From Hymenobacter actinosclerus (GTDB lineage: Bacteria > Bacteroidota > Bacteroidia > Cytophagales > Hymenobacteraceae): a DNA stretch of 64,000 bases. The notes beneath the pieces are model-generated. The model was given only the letters and a program-made list of their open reading frames with translations. It did no database searches and had not been told where the DNA came from. A program made the translations under genes and the position numbers. Positions within the stretch are counted from its first letter, which is position 1, and the number at the start of each line of letters is the position of its first letter. Below, piece by piece: positions 26,251 to 34,824 of this stretch. Location of the stretch: contig NZ_FOHS01000003.1 of NCBI RefSeq assembly GCF_900111515.1, forward strand, positions 620,001 through 684,000, read 5' to 3'.

Positions 26251-26337
26251 TTTTGAGCTGCAAGCCACAAGCCGCAAGCTACAAGCTGACGTTCAATGTT
26301 AGCTTGTAGCTTGCGGCTTGTGGCTTGCAGCTCAAAC
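26251..26337. repeat. Convergent heptad array after the fusion permease
   Basis: gcaagcc, acaagcc, gcaagct, acaagct on the left and agcttgt, agcttgc, ggcttgt, ggcttgc on the right. The arms are almost perfect reverse complements around a short spacer. One of the cleanest examples in the window. Confidence 0.88.
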
Positions 26338-26396
26338 TTGGCCTGACTTCTGTATTAGGCCCGTCAGTCCAATTCCTGACTCCGATTTTCTCTGCC

Positions 26397-26858
26397 ATGC
26401 ACCGCCCTCTCCTCCTCGCCTTCGCGGCCTCCCTGCTCACCTTCGCTACCGCCCAGGCCCAGACAGCCACCAAAATCAAGACCAAAACCAAGGAGGCCAA
26501 CGGCACCGAGGTAAAGACCAAAACCGACGTGGAGCCGCTCGTGCTCGACGGGCCGATCCGGCGGGTGGAAACCTTGTCGGGCATTGATATTTTCCCGGGC
26601 ACGGGCGGCAAGAGCATCATGCTCAGCTTCACCCAGCAGTTCACCCAGCCCGGCACGCTCACGGTCACCAACTATAAGAAGCAGGCCATCTACTCCACGG
26701 CGCTCGACCCGCAAAGCAACACCGGCGCGCCCGTCGATTTGGGTCGGATTCCGGCCGGCAGCTATTTGGTGGAGGCCAAAACCGGCAATTACGTGTACTG
26801 GAAAAAGGTGATGGTAAAGTACCCTGCCGCACCCGTGGCCCGCAAAAAGCGGCGCTAA
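26397..26858 (+). CDS. Exported protein with a possible T9SS-like C-terminal region
   Basis: A 153-residue protein with a signal peptide cleaved after AQAQ (about residue 22). The mature N-terminus is Lys/Thr-rich (TKIKTKTKEANG). The last 70 residues have the spacing of a small beta-sandwich like the type IX secretion sorting domain (GTLTVTNYKKQAIYS, then IPAGSYLVEAKTGNYVYWKK), but the match is weak and a basic RKKRR tail follows. It could also be an ordinary periplasmic protein. The frame is open from 26325, but the 26397 ATG starts directly at the signal peptide. Confidence 0.6.
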   Translation: MHRPLLLAFAASLLTFATAQAQTATKIKTKTKEANGTEVKTKTDVEPLVLDGPIRRVETLSGIDIFPGTGGKSIMLSFTQQFTQPGTLTVTNYKKQAIYSTALDPQSNTGAPVDLGRIPAGSYLVEAKTGNYVYWKKVMVKYPAAPVARKKRR

Positions 26859-26904
26859 TGGCCTATGCGTCCCGGCCTTTTCGGCGAGACGGGCAACTGT
26901 TTAA

Positions 26905-26937
26905 GGCTCCGAAGTCGTTTGGGCTTCGGAGCTTTGC
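26905..26937 (+). terminator. Possible terminator after the 26397 gene
   Basis: ggctccgaag and cttcggagct form a 9-10 bp stem around tcgtttggg, followed by a weak T-containing tail (ttgcgttt). Confidence 0.5.
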
Positions 26938-26982
26938 GTTTCTGGTGGGCCCGGTCGGGCCGGCCTTCTTCTTTCTTCTGCT

Positions 26983-27552
26983 ATGAATTCTGTTTCGCGT
27001 TTTTTCCGCCTGCTGCCGCTGCTGGGGCTTATGCTCGGGTTGCTGGCCTTTGCCGGGCCCGGCCTCAAAAAGACCACTATTGCCAAGAACCTGACCATGG
27101 GCGTACCCGACGGCTTTACACCCCTGCCCGACGACGGTATTGCCGCCAAATACCCGGCCCAGCGCCGCCCGCTGGCCGTTTTCACCAGTCCCAACGGCCA
27201 GGTGGGCCTGAGCGTGACCCAGAAACCCACCAACTTCACGAGCCGCGACTACGCCCTGCTGCTCAAGGTGTACAAGGCCAGCGTGCAGAACATGTACGGC
27301 AAGGTGCAGTTTCTGCGCGAAGACATCCACACCATCAACAAGCGCGACTTCGTGGTGCTGGAGTTCGTCTCGACCGTGGCCGACAACCGCCGCGGGGGCG
27401 GCAACCTGGCCCCCATCCGCAAGTACCAGCTGGTGCAGTACGCCATCGAGGCTGATCAGCTGTACGTGTTCACCTTCGATGCGCCCGCCAGCGAGCAGGC
27501 CAAGTGGCAGCCCGTCGCCCAGGCCGCCATGGAGAGTGTGGTGATGAAGTAG
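26983..27552 (+). CDS. Exported protein of unknown function
   Basis: A 189-residue protein with a signal peptide (LLPLLGLMLGLLAFAG, cleavage near residue 25). The mature part begins KTTIAKNLTMGVPDGFTPLPDDG and has alternating beta segments and a Gly-rich loop (DNRRGGGNLAP). The general pattern (membership-type opening MxVPxGFTPLPD, later YVFTFDAP) resembles small periplasmic proteins related to PsbP/DUF1795-like folds, but I cannot assign a family with confidence. It is followed by tadA after 67 bases on the same strand. Confidence 0.6.
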   Translation: MNSVSRFFRLLPLLGLMLGLLAFAGPGLKKTTIAKNLTMGVPDGFTPLPDDGIAAKYPAQRRPLAVFTSPNGQVGLSVTQKPTNFTSRDYALLLKVYKASVQNMYGKVQFLREDIHTINKRDFVVLEFVSTVADNRRGGGNLAPIRKYQLVQYAIEADQLYVFTFDAPASEQAKWQPVAQAAMESVVMK

Positions 27553-27619
27553 TTTGGCTTTTGAGAGCTTAAAAACCAAGTGTCATCCTCTCAATCCTTA
27601 ATCCCCCTAGCTCCCAGAA

Positions 27620-28066
27620 ATGCCCCTTTCCCTGTATTCCGACGAGCAGTATATGCGGGAGGCGCTCAAGCAGGCGCGCTACGCGCTGGCCGAGGACGAA
27701 ATTCCGATTGGCGCCGTGGTGGTGCTCGACAAGCGCATTATTGCCCGCGCCTACAACCAGACCGAGCGGCTCCAGGACGTAACGGCCCACGCCGAAATGC
27801 TGGCCCTGACGGCGGCGGCCAATCATTTGGGTAACAAGTATTTGCAGGAATGCATGCTGTACGTAACCGTGGAGCCCTGCGTGATGTGCGCCGGGGCCAG
27901 TGCCTGGGCCCAGGTGCGGCGGGTGGTGTTCGGGGCCCCCGAGCCCAAGTTTGGCTACCGCCGCCACGGCCGGCTGCTGCACCCCAAAGCCGAAGTGGTG
28001 AGCGGCGTGCTGGCCGCTGAGAGCGAGGAGCTGATGCGGGAGTTTTTCGCCCAGAAGCGGAAATAG
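27620..28066 (+). CDS. tadA: tRNA-specific adenosine deaminase / nucleoside deaminase
   Basis: A 148-residue zinc-dependent cytidine deaminase-fold enzyme. Zinc and catalytic residues are His57 and Glu59 in HAEMLAL and Cys87 and Cys90 in PCVMCAG. In bacteria TadA converts adenosine 34 of tRNA-Arg(ACG) to inosine and is usually essential. Length, the N-terminal SDEQYMREALKQAR helix and the RRVVFGAPEPKFG segment fit TadA better than guanine deaminase. Only one such gene is in the window. Confidence 0.85.
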   Translation: MPLSLYSDEQYMREALKQARYALAEDEIPIGAVVVLDKRIIARAYNQTERLQDVTAHAEMLALTAAANHLGNKYLQECMLYVTVEPCVMCAGASAWAQVRRVVFGAPEPKFGYRRHGRLLHPKAEVVSGVLAAESEELMREFFAQKRK

Positions 28067-28253
28067 GCTACTTTTAGCCCGATGCCGTAACCCTGGCCCC
28101 CGCGCCGGGGTTGTATATGGTAGGATAACTGATGGAAGGATAAGGAGTGGAAGACCAGGAGAAGCTCGACGCGCTTTTGGTATCCCTCTCTCGTCCTTCC
28201 TGATTTACCTTTTCACCCCTCATCTCTTTCCCTAACCCTTAACCACCTTTACT

Positions 28254-28859
28254 ATGGCTTTCGAACTGCCCGCCCTTCCGTACGCTTTCGATGCACTGGA
28301 GCCGCACATTGATGCGCAAACCATGCAGATTCACCACGACAAGCACCACCAGGCCTACGTCACCAACCTCAACAATGCCATTGCCGGCACTGATATGGAA
28401 GGCAAGAGCCTCGATGAGCTGATGCACAACATTGCGGCCGCTCCTGTGGCCGTGCGCAACAACGGCGGTGGCCACTGGAACCACTCCATGTTCTGGCAGG
28501 TGCTGAGCCCCAAGGGCGGCGGCGAGCCTACCGGCGCCGTAGCTGAGGCCATCAATAAGTCGTTTGGCTCGTACGAGAAGTTCAAAGAGGAATTCACCAA
28601 GGCGGCCGGTACGCGCTTCGGCTCGGGCTGGGCCTGGCTCTGCAAGCAAACCGACGGCTCGCTAAGCATCTGCTCGACGCCCAACCAGGACAACCCGCTC
28701 ATGCCCGACGCCGGCTGCAAAGGCACTCCGGTGCTGGGCCTGGATGTGTGGGAGCACGCCTACTACCTTAAGTACCAGAACAAGCGCCCCGACTACGTGG
28801 CCGCCTTCTATAACCTCATCAACTGGGATGAGGTAAATAAGCGCTTTCAAGCCGCTTAA
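28254..28859 (+). CDS. sodA: Superoxide dismutase (Fe/Mn type)
   Basis: A 201-residue cytoplasmic enzyme that converts superoxide to hydrogen peroxide and oxygen. Metal ligands are in [11 protein letters not shown] (His27), GHWNHSMFW (His near residue 80) and [12 protein letters not shown] (Asp and His near residues 163-167). GGG-to-GGHWNH spacing and the GSGWAWL segment are characteristic. Whether it prefers Mn or Fe cannot be read with certainty. A TACCTTTT box at 28206-28213 lies 40 bases upstream. The gap before it (28067-28253) has no gene and one small palindrome near 28091-28113. Confidence 0.95.
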   Translation: MAFELPALPYAFDALEPHIDAQTMQIHHDKHHQAYVTNLNNAIAGTDMEGKSLDELMHNIAAAPVAVRNNGGGHWNHSMFWQVLSPKGGGEPTGAVAEAINKSFGSYEKFKEEFTKAAGTRFGSGWAWLCKQTDGSLSICSTPNQDNPLMPDAGCKGTPVLGLDVWEHAYYLKYQNKRPDYVAAFYNLINWDEVNKRFQAA

Positions 28860-28942
28860 TAGCGTTTTTCGTTCCTGGTTTTTCGTTTTTCGGCTGAGGT
28901 ATACCGACCGTTAAAACAGCCCGGCCGGCAACGCCATTCGGA

Positions 28943-28976
28943 AAGCCTCCGCTCCTGTTTGGGGCGGAGGCTTTTT
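28943..28976 (+). terminator. Rho-independent terminator after sodA
   Basis: aagcctccgctcc, a short loop and ggggcggaggctt, then a run of six T. Located about 85 bases after the sodA stop. Confidence 0.88.
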
Positions 28977-29065
28977 TGTGACCAACTTTTTAAGGCGGAT
29001 TAAGAAACCTTTTCGGCTTGGCAGACTTTAAAGCAATCCAATGTATCTACATCATTTTAACTCCA

Positions 29066-30172
29066 ATGTCTGACCTTCTCTTTTCACCCGCTCAGCTCGG
29101 GTCGCTCACCCTTCGCAACAAAGTAGTAATGGCTCCCATGACGCGGAGCCGCGCGCTGGGCAATGTGCCTGGCCCACTGATAGCCGAGTACTACGCTCAG
29201 CGCGCCTCGGCCGGCCTTATCATTACCGAGGGCACTGCCCCGGCCGCCAGCGGTTTGGGCTACGCCCGTATTCCGGGGCTGTTTAATGCCGAGCAGGTGG
29301 CGGGCTGGAAGCTGGTCACCGACGCCGTGCATGCCCGCGAGGGCCGCATTTTCGTGCAGTTTATGCACACCGGCCGCATCAGCCACGACCTGAACCTGCC
29401 CGAGGGCGAGGAAACGGTGGCTCCTTCGGCCGTAGCCGCCGCCGGCCAGATGTGGACCGACCAGCAGCAGATGCAGCCCCACCCCACACCCCGCGCCCTG
29501 ACTACGGCCGAGGTAAAACAGTTGGTGCAGGACTTCGCCAAGGCCGCTAAACTGGCTATCGAAGCCGGTTTCGACGGTGTGGAGCTCCACGCGGCCAACG
29601 GCTACCTGCTCGAACAGTTCCTCAACCCCCATACCAACCAGCGCACCGACGAGTACGGCGGCTCGGCCGAAAACCGCGCCCGTTTTGTGCTGGAAGTAGC
29701 CGATGCCACGGTGGCGGCCATCGGGGCCGGGCGTACCGGCATCCGCATCTCGCCCTGGGGCACGTTCAACGATATGGGCACCTACGAGGGCGTGAGCGAC
29801 TTTTATGAGTACCTCGCCACCGAGCTGCAACGCCGTAACCTGGTGTACCTGCACCTCATCAACCCCGAAACCACCGGAGCTCCGGCTGCCTCGGCCGATA
29901 CCGTACCGCGCATCCGCCGCGCGTTCACCAACACGCTCATCCTGAGCGCCGACTACGACGCAGCCAAGGCCGAAGCTGAACTCCAGAGCGGCCGCGCCGA
30001 CCTCGTGGCTTTCGGCCGCCCCTTCATCAGCAACCCCGACCTGGTAGAGCGCATGCAGGCTGGCGCCGGGTTGGCCAAGGGCGACCCGGCCACTTTCTAC
30101 GCCCCCGCTCCCGAGGGTTTCCACGTAGGCTATACCGACTATCCGGCTCTGGCCGAATCGCAGCTAGCGTAG
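29066..30172 (+). CDS. Old Yellow Enzyme family alkene reductase
   Basis: A 368-residue FMN-dependent TIM-barrel oxidoreductase that reduces activated C=C bonds with NADPH. Seen are LTLRNKVVMAPMTRSRA at the N-terminus, the substrate-binding ELHAANGYLLEQFLNPHTN near residue 175, the DEYGGSAENRARF segment and the C-terminal FGRPFISNPDLVER phosphate-binding region. The close relatives are NemA/XenB-type enzymes, but the natural substrate cannot be inferred. ATG 29066 matches the usual SDLLFSPAQLG opening; the upstream open frame is not conserved in character. Confidence 0.92.
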   Translation: MSDLLFSPAQLGSLTLRNKVVMAPMTRSRALGNVPGPLIAEYYAQRASAGLIITEGTAPAASGLGYARIPGLFNAEQVAGWKLVTDAVHAREGRIFVQFMHTGRISHDLNLPEGEETVAPSAVAAAGQMWTDQQQMQPHPTPRALTTAEVKQLVQDFAKAAKLAIEAGFDGVELHAANGYLLEQFLNPHTNQRTDEYGGSAENRARFVLEVADATVAAIGAGRTGIRISPWGTFNDMGTYEGVSDFYEYLATELQRRNLVYLHLINPETTGAPAASADTVPRIRRAFTNTLILSADYDAAKAEAELQSGRADLVAFGRPFISNPDLVERMQAGAGLAKGDPATFYAPAPEGFHVGYTDYPALAESQLA

Positions 30173-30203
30173 CTGTTAGCTGTTAGCTGTTAGCTGTTAG
30201 CTG
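30169..30203. repeat. Heptad run at the alkene reductase stop
   Basis: Five consecutive tagctgt/tagctga units; the first contains the stop codon TAG. It leads straight into a family A palindrome. No clear complementary right arm is present. Confidence 0.85.
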
Positions 30204-30315
30204 AAAAACGTCATCCTGAGCAGCGCGAAGGACCTTACCACGTTAAAACGACAATCGTTACAACGACTCGTTTTAACGTGGTAAGGTCCTTCGCGCTGTT
30301 CAGGATGACGTTTTA
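30204..30315. repeat. Family A palindrome, divergent member
   Basis: aaaaacgtcatcctgagcag and its complement ending ctgttcaggatgacgtttta form the ends. The inner arms aaggaccttaccacgttaaaacg and the reverse pair for more than 20 bp; no unbroken stretch longer than the arms is repeated elsewhere. It may also stop convergent transcription between 30172 and 30330. Confidence 0.85.
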
Positions 30316-30329
30316 TTTGAGTGGCCGCT

Positions 30330-31025
30330 TTACTTGGGGCAGGCGCCGCGCAGGTCGATGAACACGATGCGCCAGCGGCCACCCGCCCCGGCCGATTTAG
30401 AGAAGTGGAACTGGTAGCCGGTGCTGGTTTGCAGCACACCGCGCACGCAGCGGCCCACCGCGGCCTGGGCCTGGTTGCGGGTGGCCTGGCGCAGGGTGGC
30501 CGTCTGCCAGAAATCCTGGGCCCGGAACTGGGTGGACGGGCCGTTGAAGCAGCCTTGCCGGGCGAAGGTGCCGGCCGGACAGTTAGGTGCGGGCAGGCGC
30601 TCCACCACCTGGGGCTTGGGGCAGTCCATCAGCTTTTTATCGAGGCTGAACAGGGGCTGCTCCTTTTGGGTGAGCAGGTTTTTCACGTCGGCTACCCGCG
30701 TAATTACGGGCTTGCCATCGGCCTGCTCCAGCAGCCAGAGGCCGTACTCGGGGTCGATGAGCTGGTTGAAGGTAGCCGCGTCGTGGCCGCGCAGGCTGCC
30801 TTCCAGAATAACCCAGGCGCCGGCCAGGCTGGTATCGGCGGGCATTATGGCTTTTTCGGTGCCGGCGATGGCCGGGTCGGGGTTGGGCACGTCGGCCGAG
30901 GTCAGCACCTGGGCTTCCTGGCCCGAGGCACGGGGCTGATCGGGCATGCCGTTGGGGTTTTTCACGTCGCCGCAGGCAGCGAGAAGCAGGGCAGCCAGCG
31001 CCGGGAAGAGCAGAGGAAAGCGCAT
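30330..31025 (-). CDS. Lipoprotein of unknown function
   Basis: A 231-residue protein with a signal peptide and lipobox LLAAC (Cys17 region), followed by a polar, Pro-rich spacer. The mature part has several paired cysteines in its second half (DCPKP, NCPAG, GCFNG, GRCVRG, GACPK), which suggests disulfides in the periplasm. The region EGSLRGHDAATFNQLIDPEYGLWLLEQADG is characteristic but I do not recognise the family. It is the last gene of the minus-strand run that includes hemF and the cbb3 genes. Confidence 0.65.
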   Translation of the reverse strand: MRFPLLFPALAALLLAACGDVKNPNGMPDQPRASGQEAQVLTSADVPNPDPAIAGTEKAIMPADTSLAGAWVILEGSLRGHDAATFNQLIDPEYGLWLLEQADGKPVITRVADVKNLLTQKEQPLFSLDKKLMDCPKPQVVERLPAPNCPAGTFARQGCFNGPSTQFRAQDFWQTATLRQATRNQAQAAVGRCVRGVLQTSTGYQFHFSKSAGAGGRWRIVFIDLRGACPK

Positions 31026-31151
31026 AGATAATGGTTGAGAGGTCGAAGGGAATGAAGAAGGGTAATGACGGAACAAAAAGAACGGTCATGCTGAGCATAG
31101 CAGTTCTTTTTCATCCACTTAAGCACTAACAACTAAGAACTAAAACCTCGA

Positions 31152-32078
31152 CTACGCCCACTCTACCCCCTGGCGCAGCCAGGCCTGGGTGGCGGCTTCG
31201 GGCGAGTTGGGGGCGGGCTGGAAATCGTAGTGCCACTCGCACTGGGGCGGCAGGCTCATGAGGATGCTTTCGGTGCGGCCGCCGGTTTCGAGGCCGAAGC
31301 GGGTGCCGCGGTCGATGGCCAGGTTGAACTCGGCGTAGCGGCCGCGGCGCACCAGCTGCCACTGCTTCTGGGCTTCGGTGTGGGGCTGGTCGCGGTTGCG
31401 GCGCATGAGCTCGGCATAGGTGCGGCCGTACACCTCGCCCACGTCCTGCACGAAGGCAAACAGCTCCTCGAACGAGCCGTCGCGGCCGACAGTGAGGCGG
31501 TCGAAGAAGATACCGCCCACGCCGCGGGTTTCCTGGCGGTGGGGCAGGTAGAAATACTCGTCGGCCCACTGCTTGAAGCGCGGATAGTAGCTGGCATCGT
31601 GCCGGTCGCAGCTGATTTTGATTTGCTCGTGAAACCAGCGGGCCTGGGCCTCATCCACGTAAATCGGGGTCAAATCGAGCCCGCCGCCGAACCAAGCTTC
31701 GCCGTTGCCGGCCTCGAAGTAGCGCACGTTCATGTGCGAGATGGGCACCAGCGGGCTGCGCGGGTGTTGCACCACGCTCACGCCGGTGGCGAAGTAGCCG
31801 GGGTCGGGCATGAGCAGCTGCCGGGCGGCAGCCTCGCTCATGCGGCCCGATACGGCCGAGAAGTTCACGCCGCCCTTTTCCAGCACGTCGCCGTTGCCGA
31901 TAACGTGGGTCAGGCCGCCCCCGCCGCCTGCGTGCTCCCAGGCGTCCTGCCGGAAAGTAGCGCCCCCATCGGCCGTTTCAAGCTGCCGGCACAGCCAGTT
32001 CTGGAATTCGCGCATCCAGCTTTCCACCGTAGTACGGGCCGGAATAAGTTCGTGGGCGGGAGTGGTGACGATTGACAT
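31152..32078 (-). CDS. hemF: Oxygen-dependent coproporphyrinogen III oxidase
   Basis: A 308-residue enzyme that oxidatively decarboxylates coproporphyrinogen III to protoporphyrinogen IX, using oxygen. Hallmarks are GGGGLTHVIGNGDVLEKGGVNFSAV near residue 50-75, HMNVRYFEA, WFGGGLDLTP, and the C-terminal RVEFNLAIDRGTRFGLETGGR-type stretch (EFNLAIDRGTRFGLETGG). Heme supply is relevant to the cbb3 genes upstream on the same strand. Co-transcription with the Usp gene is possible but the gap of 142 bases is filled with a family B palindrome. Clear assignment. Confidence 0.96.
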   Translation of the reverse strand: MSIVTTPAHELIPARTTVESWMREFQNWLCRQLETADGGATFRQDAWEHAGGGGGLTHVIGNGDVLEKGGVNFSAVSGRMSEAAARQLLMPDPGYFATGVSVVQHPRSPLVPISHMNVRYFEAGNGEAWFGGGLDLTPIYVDEAQARWFHEQIKISCDRHDASYYPRFKQWADEYFYLPHRQETRGVGGIFFDRLTVGRDGSFEELFAFVQDVGEVYGRTYAELMRRNRDQPHTEAQKQWQLVRRGRYAEFNLAIDRGTRFGLETGGRTESILMSLPPQCEWHYDFQPAPNSPEAATQAWLRQGVEWA

Positions 32079-32118
32079 AACGCACTGTTTTTTTTGGGTG
32101 ATAGAATATTCAGGCCGG

Positions 32119-32225
32119 TGTAGAGACGCATATTTGCGTCTCGTCGTTGAACGACAGGCAGCGGAACGACTGGCCCTGGAATGGCTGAAGTCAGCAACGA
32201 CGAGACGCGAATACGCGTCTCTACA
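32119..32225. repeat. Family B palindrome overlapping the Usp stop
   Basis: tgtagagacgcatatttgcg pairs with cgcgaatacgcgtctctaca (one mismatch region). Inner cgtcgttgaacgac is echoed by gcaacgacgag. On the minus strand the right end of the element supplies the TAG stop codon of the universal stress protein gene. Confidence 0.85.
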
Positions 32226-33147
32226 ACCCAGCTATCTTGGCCAGCGTGCGCGGCGTTTGGGCCTCCGTCTGGCCGAGGCGCTCGGCACACTTGTCGCAGC
32301 AGGTGACGCTGGCGGCGGGCGCGGTAGAGGGTAGCACCAGCACCGGAATGCGGGTGTGGTAGGCGCGGGTGGCCGTGTAGCAGGCATCGAAGTAGCGCAG
32401 CAGCTCGGCTTGATTGGTGGGCGCGATGAGCAGCAGCTGGGCCTTGGTGCGGGCGCAGAAGTCGCCGGTGCCTTCCAGCGGGGCGTCGTCTTCGAGCAGG
32501 TGGGTAGCTACTTCGGGCCAGGTGAGCTGGGCGGCGGCCCGGCCCAGGGCCAGCTTCAGGGCCCGGCGGCGGCTCCGCTCCTGAGGGGCGTAAAACTGCA
32601 CCAGCTCCAATGGGGCCGGAAACGCTTCGGCCAGGGCCGAGGCCCGCGGCAGCACGGCCAGCGGCAGGGTGCTGAAATCGGCCGAGAACACCAGGTGGTT
32701 GGGCAGCGACCGGCGACCGGGCGGCACTAGCAGCACCGGGCAATCGACCAGCGCGCGGATAGCGGCGGCGTGGTTGCCGGGGGCTTCGGCGCGGCCGCAG
32801 TCTACGTGTTCGAGGCTCATAACCAGCATATCGGCCCCGCAGCGGGCGGCTTCGGCGCGTACGTGGTCGTGCAGGCAACCGGTGTGCAGGCGGTAGCTGT
32901 AGCGGATGCGGCGGCCATCCTGGCGAGTAAGCTGCTGGTAGCGCAGGCGCTCGACCAGGCCCCGCAGGCGCTGCTCCTCGGTGGCCAGCACCGCCGCCGT
33001 GGCAGCATCCGACAGCGGCTCGGCAGGCGTAGGGTGGCAGTAGAGCAGCACGATTTCGGCCGGCCAGCGCACGGCCAGCTTGTTGGCGTAGGCCAGGGTG
33101 TGCTCGGTGGCGGCAGTGTGATCAAGGGAAACGAGCAGGGTTTTCAT
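32221..33147 (-). CDS. Universal stress protein, tandem Usp domains
   Basis: A 308-residue protein with two Usp-like alpha/beta domains. The first is complete (MKTLLVSLDHTAATEHTLAYA to DCPVLLVPPG, residues 1-145); the second, from NHLVFSADFS to TRIPVLVLPS (about 153-280), is more divergent. The ATP-binding G-x2-G-x9-G signature is not clear in either. The C-terminus has an unusual Cys pair (TCCDKCAERL) that could bind metal. Usp genes often travel with microaerobic respiration genes, as here between SafE and hemF. Confidence 0.85.
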   Translation of the reverse strand: MKTLLVSLDHTAATEHTLAYANKLAVRWPAEIVLLYCHPTPAEPLSDAATAAVLATEEQRLRGLVERLRYQQLTRQDGRRIRYSYRLHTGCLHDHVRAEAARCGADMLVMSLEHVDCGRAEAPGNHAAAIRALVDCPVLLVPPGRRSLPNHLVFSADFSTLPLAVLPRASALAEAFPAPLELVQFYAPQERSRRRALKLALGRAAAQLTWPEVATHLLEDDAPLEGTGDFCARTKAQLLLIAPTNQAELLRYFDACYTATRAYHTRIPVLVLPSTAPAASVTCCDKCAERLGQTEAQTPRTLAKIAGL

Positions 33148-33226
33148 GGGCTGGCGGGAAAGGATGTTCGGGAGGGAGAAACGGGTAGCGTTGGACGGAG
33201 TGCGGCCACCAGCGGCCGGAACTATA

Positions 33227-33949
33227 TCAGTGGCAGAGCGTGACGGTAGTAGCGGGTCGTTCGGCCGGGGCAGTCGTGGCGGTGGGCAGTTGCGGGCTCA
33301 GGTAGGGGATGCCCAGGCCCAGGCCGCGCACGATAAACAGCGCGGCCAGGCCCAGGGCCAGCACCGGCACAGCCCGCCGCAGCCGGCCGCGCCACACCAG
33401 CGGCACGAGTTGCCCGGTGAGCGAGAGGGCCAGCATCAGCGGCAGCGTACCCAGCCCGAACAGGGCCATGTAGGCCGCGCCGCCCGCCAGGCCAGGCGCA
33501 CTCAGGGCCCCGGCCAGCGCCAGGTACACCAGTCCGCAGGGCAGCAGGCCGTTGAGCAGGCCGGTGGTGTACAGCGCGCCCAGCGTGGGCTTCTGGTAGA
33601 AATAGGCCAGTCGGTTTTTCACCTTCGCCAGCACCGGCGCGAGGCCCAGCGCCCCGGCGGCGCGGCCCAACTGCCGTTCGGGCGTGGCCACCAGTACCAG
33701 AATCAGCAGGCCCGAGAGCAGCGAGAGGCTTTGCTGCCAGCCGGCCAGTTGCAGCCCCTGCCCCACCCCGCCGGCCACCGCCCCGAGCGTGGCATAAGTA
33801 GTTACCCGGCCCAGGTTGTAGAGCACCCGCCCCAGCACGTAACGCCCGCGCGGCTGCCCCGCGCCCGGCAACGCCAGCGCAATGGCCCCGCACATGCCCA
33901 CGCAGTGGAAGCTGCCAATCAACCCGAATAGAAAACCGGCCCAGAGCAT
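33227..33949 (-). CDS. SafE/TauE-like membrane protein of the cbb3 locus
   Basis: A 240-residue protein with about six transmembrane segments of the sulfite exporter TauE/SafE (UreH-like) group. It opens with FGLIGSFHCVGMCG, the Cys motif found in the version encoded next to cbb3 oxidase genes, which has been connected with copper handling and oxidase assembly. FixH and ccoG lie upstream in the same direction, in the common order ccoG-ccoH-safE. Copper function is inferred from context and family, not shown by the sequence. Confidence 0.88.
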   Translation of the reverse strand: MLWAGFLFGLIGSFHCVGMCGAIALALPGAGQPRGRYVLGRVLYNLGRVTTYATLGAVAGGVGQGLQLAGWQQSLSLLSGLLILVLVATPERQLGRAAGALGLAPVLAKVKNRLAYFYQKPTLGALYTTGLLNGLLPCGLVYLALAGALSAPGLAGGAAYMALFGLGTLPLMLALSLTGQLVPLVWRGRLRRAVPVLALGLAALFIVRGLGLGIPYLSPQLPTATTAPAERPATTVTLCH

Positions 33950-33956
33950 GCGGTGA

Positions 33957-34000
33957 GTTGGTGATTTGGTGAGGTGGTGAGTGATGTTCCAGGGTAAGGA
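33957..34000. repeat. Octad run upstream of SafE-like gene
   Basis: ggtgagtt, ggtgattt, ggtgaggt, ggtgagtg in direct succession, ending at a family A palindrome. A reverse-complementary octad run (caccgcat, caccacct, caccaaat, caccgcat) is found 800 bases away at 34802-34840. Confidence 0.75.
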
Positions 34001-34117
34001 GAACGGTCATGCTGAGCGCAGGCAAAGCATCTCTACCGCCATGCTAATCCTGTCGTCTGCCCACCATTGCAACGAAGCGGTAGAGATGCTTCGGCTTCGC
34101 TCAGCATGACCGTTCTT
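34001..34117. repeat. Family A palindrome (GGTCATGCTGAGC type)
   Basis: gaacggtcatgctgagcgc and gctcagcatgaccgttcttttt form the ends. Inside, gcatctctaccgc and gcggtagagatgc pair too. T-tract at the right end. Confidence 0.88.
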
Positions 34118-34138
34118 TTTGGCAAGCACCTCCCGCTC

Positions 34139-34606
34139 CTACTCTTCAATCGACAGCACTTCTTCCAGGAAATAGGGCTGGTTGCTGGCGGTGAACTCGA
34201 TGCGGAGGCGCCAGAGGCCGGGAGCTAGGCGGCTGGTGTTGAGCTGCTGGCGGGCCGGCTCGCTGGTGGGCTGGAAGGGCAGCTTGAAATCGAGCTCCTG
34301 GTTGGAAGGGCGGAAGAAGAGCAGCGTACCCTGCACGGCCTGGCCACGCAGGGCAGCGGGCAGCTCCAGCGTGAGACGGTGAGCGGCCGCATCAAGCGTC
34401 ACCTGCACGGGGGCGGGCAGGGCGTTGGTGCGGGCCACGGCGGCCATGCGCTGACCGTGGCGCAGCTCCTGCTGGTAATAGTCGGCACTCACCAGATCCA
34501 CGCTGGTGCGCATGGCCTGCTGCACCATGTAGCCGATGTAGCCGGCAAACAGCACGAACGTGGCAATGATGTAGTAAGGCCAGTAGGAAGTTTTTTGCTG
34601 AGCCAT
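34139..34606 (-). CDS. ccoH: FixH family protein (CcoH-like cbb3 assembly factor)
   Basis: A 155-residue single-pass membrane protein: one N-terminal helix (YWPYYIIATFVLFAGYIGYMV, about residues 8-28) and a periplasmic beta-rich domain (VQVTLDAAAHRLTLELPAAL, then LLFFRPSNQELDFKLPF and GLWRLRIEFTASNQPYFLEE). This matches FixH/CcoH, needed for assembly or stability of cbb3 oxidase. An alternative ATG ten codons upstream at 34636 cannot be ruled out. It sits between ccoG and the SafE gene. Confidence 0.85.
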   Translation of the reverse strand: MAQQKTSYWPYYIIATFVLFAGYIGYMVQQAMRTSVDLVSADYYQQELRHGQRMAAVARTNALPAPVQVTLDAAAHRLTLELPAALRGQAVQGTLLFFRPSNQELDFKLPFQPTSEPARQQLNTSRLAPGLWRLRIEFTASNQPYFLEEVLSIEE

Positions 34607-34670
34607 GAGGCTGGGGGAAGTGGGATGTTGGGACATGGGATAGGGAGATAGAGTAATGTGTAGTTAAAGA

Positions 34671-34801
34671 AGGCGGGTCATGCTGAGCGAAGCCGAAGCA
34701 CCTCTACCGCTTCGTTGCAATGGTGGGCAATCGACAGGGTTAGCATGGCGGTAGAGATGCTTCGACTCCGCTCCGCTTCACTCAGCATGACACGTTCTTT
34801 T
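34671..34801. repeat. Family A palindrome between ccoG and ccoH
   Basis: gggtcatgctgagcgaagcc and the right end cactcagcatgacacgttcttt. Inner parts share ctctaccgcttcgttgcaat with the copy at 34001-34117, in the opposite order, so the two copies are inverted relative to one another. Confidence 0.85.
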
Positions 34802-34824
34802 CACCGCATCACCACCTCACCAAA

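Noticed and set aside
30321..31031. Plus-strand open frame opposite the 30330 lipoprotein gene
   Set aside because: The minus strand has a signal peptide and lipobox; the plus product is Gly/Val/His-rich shadow sequence.
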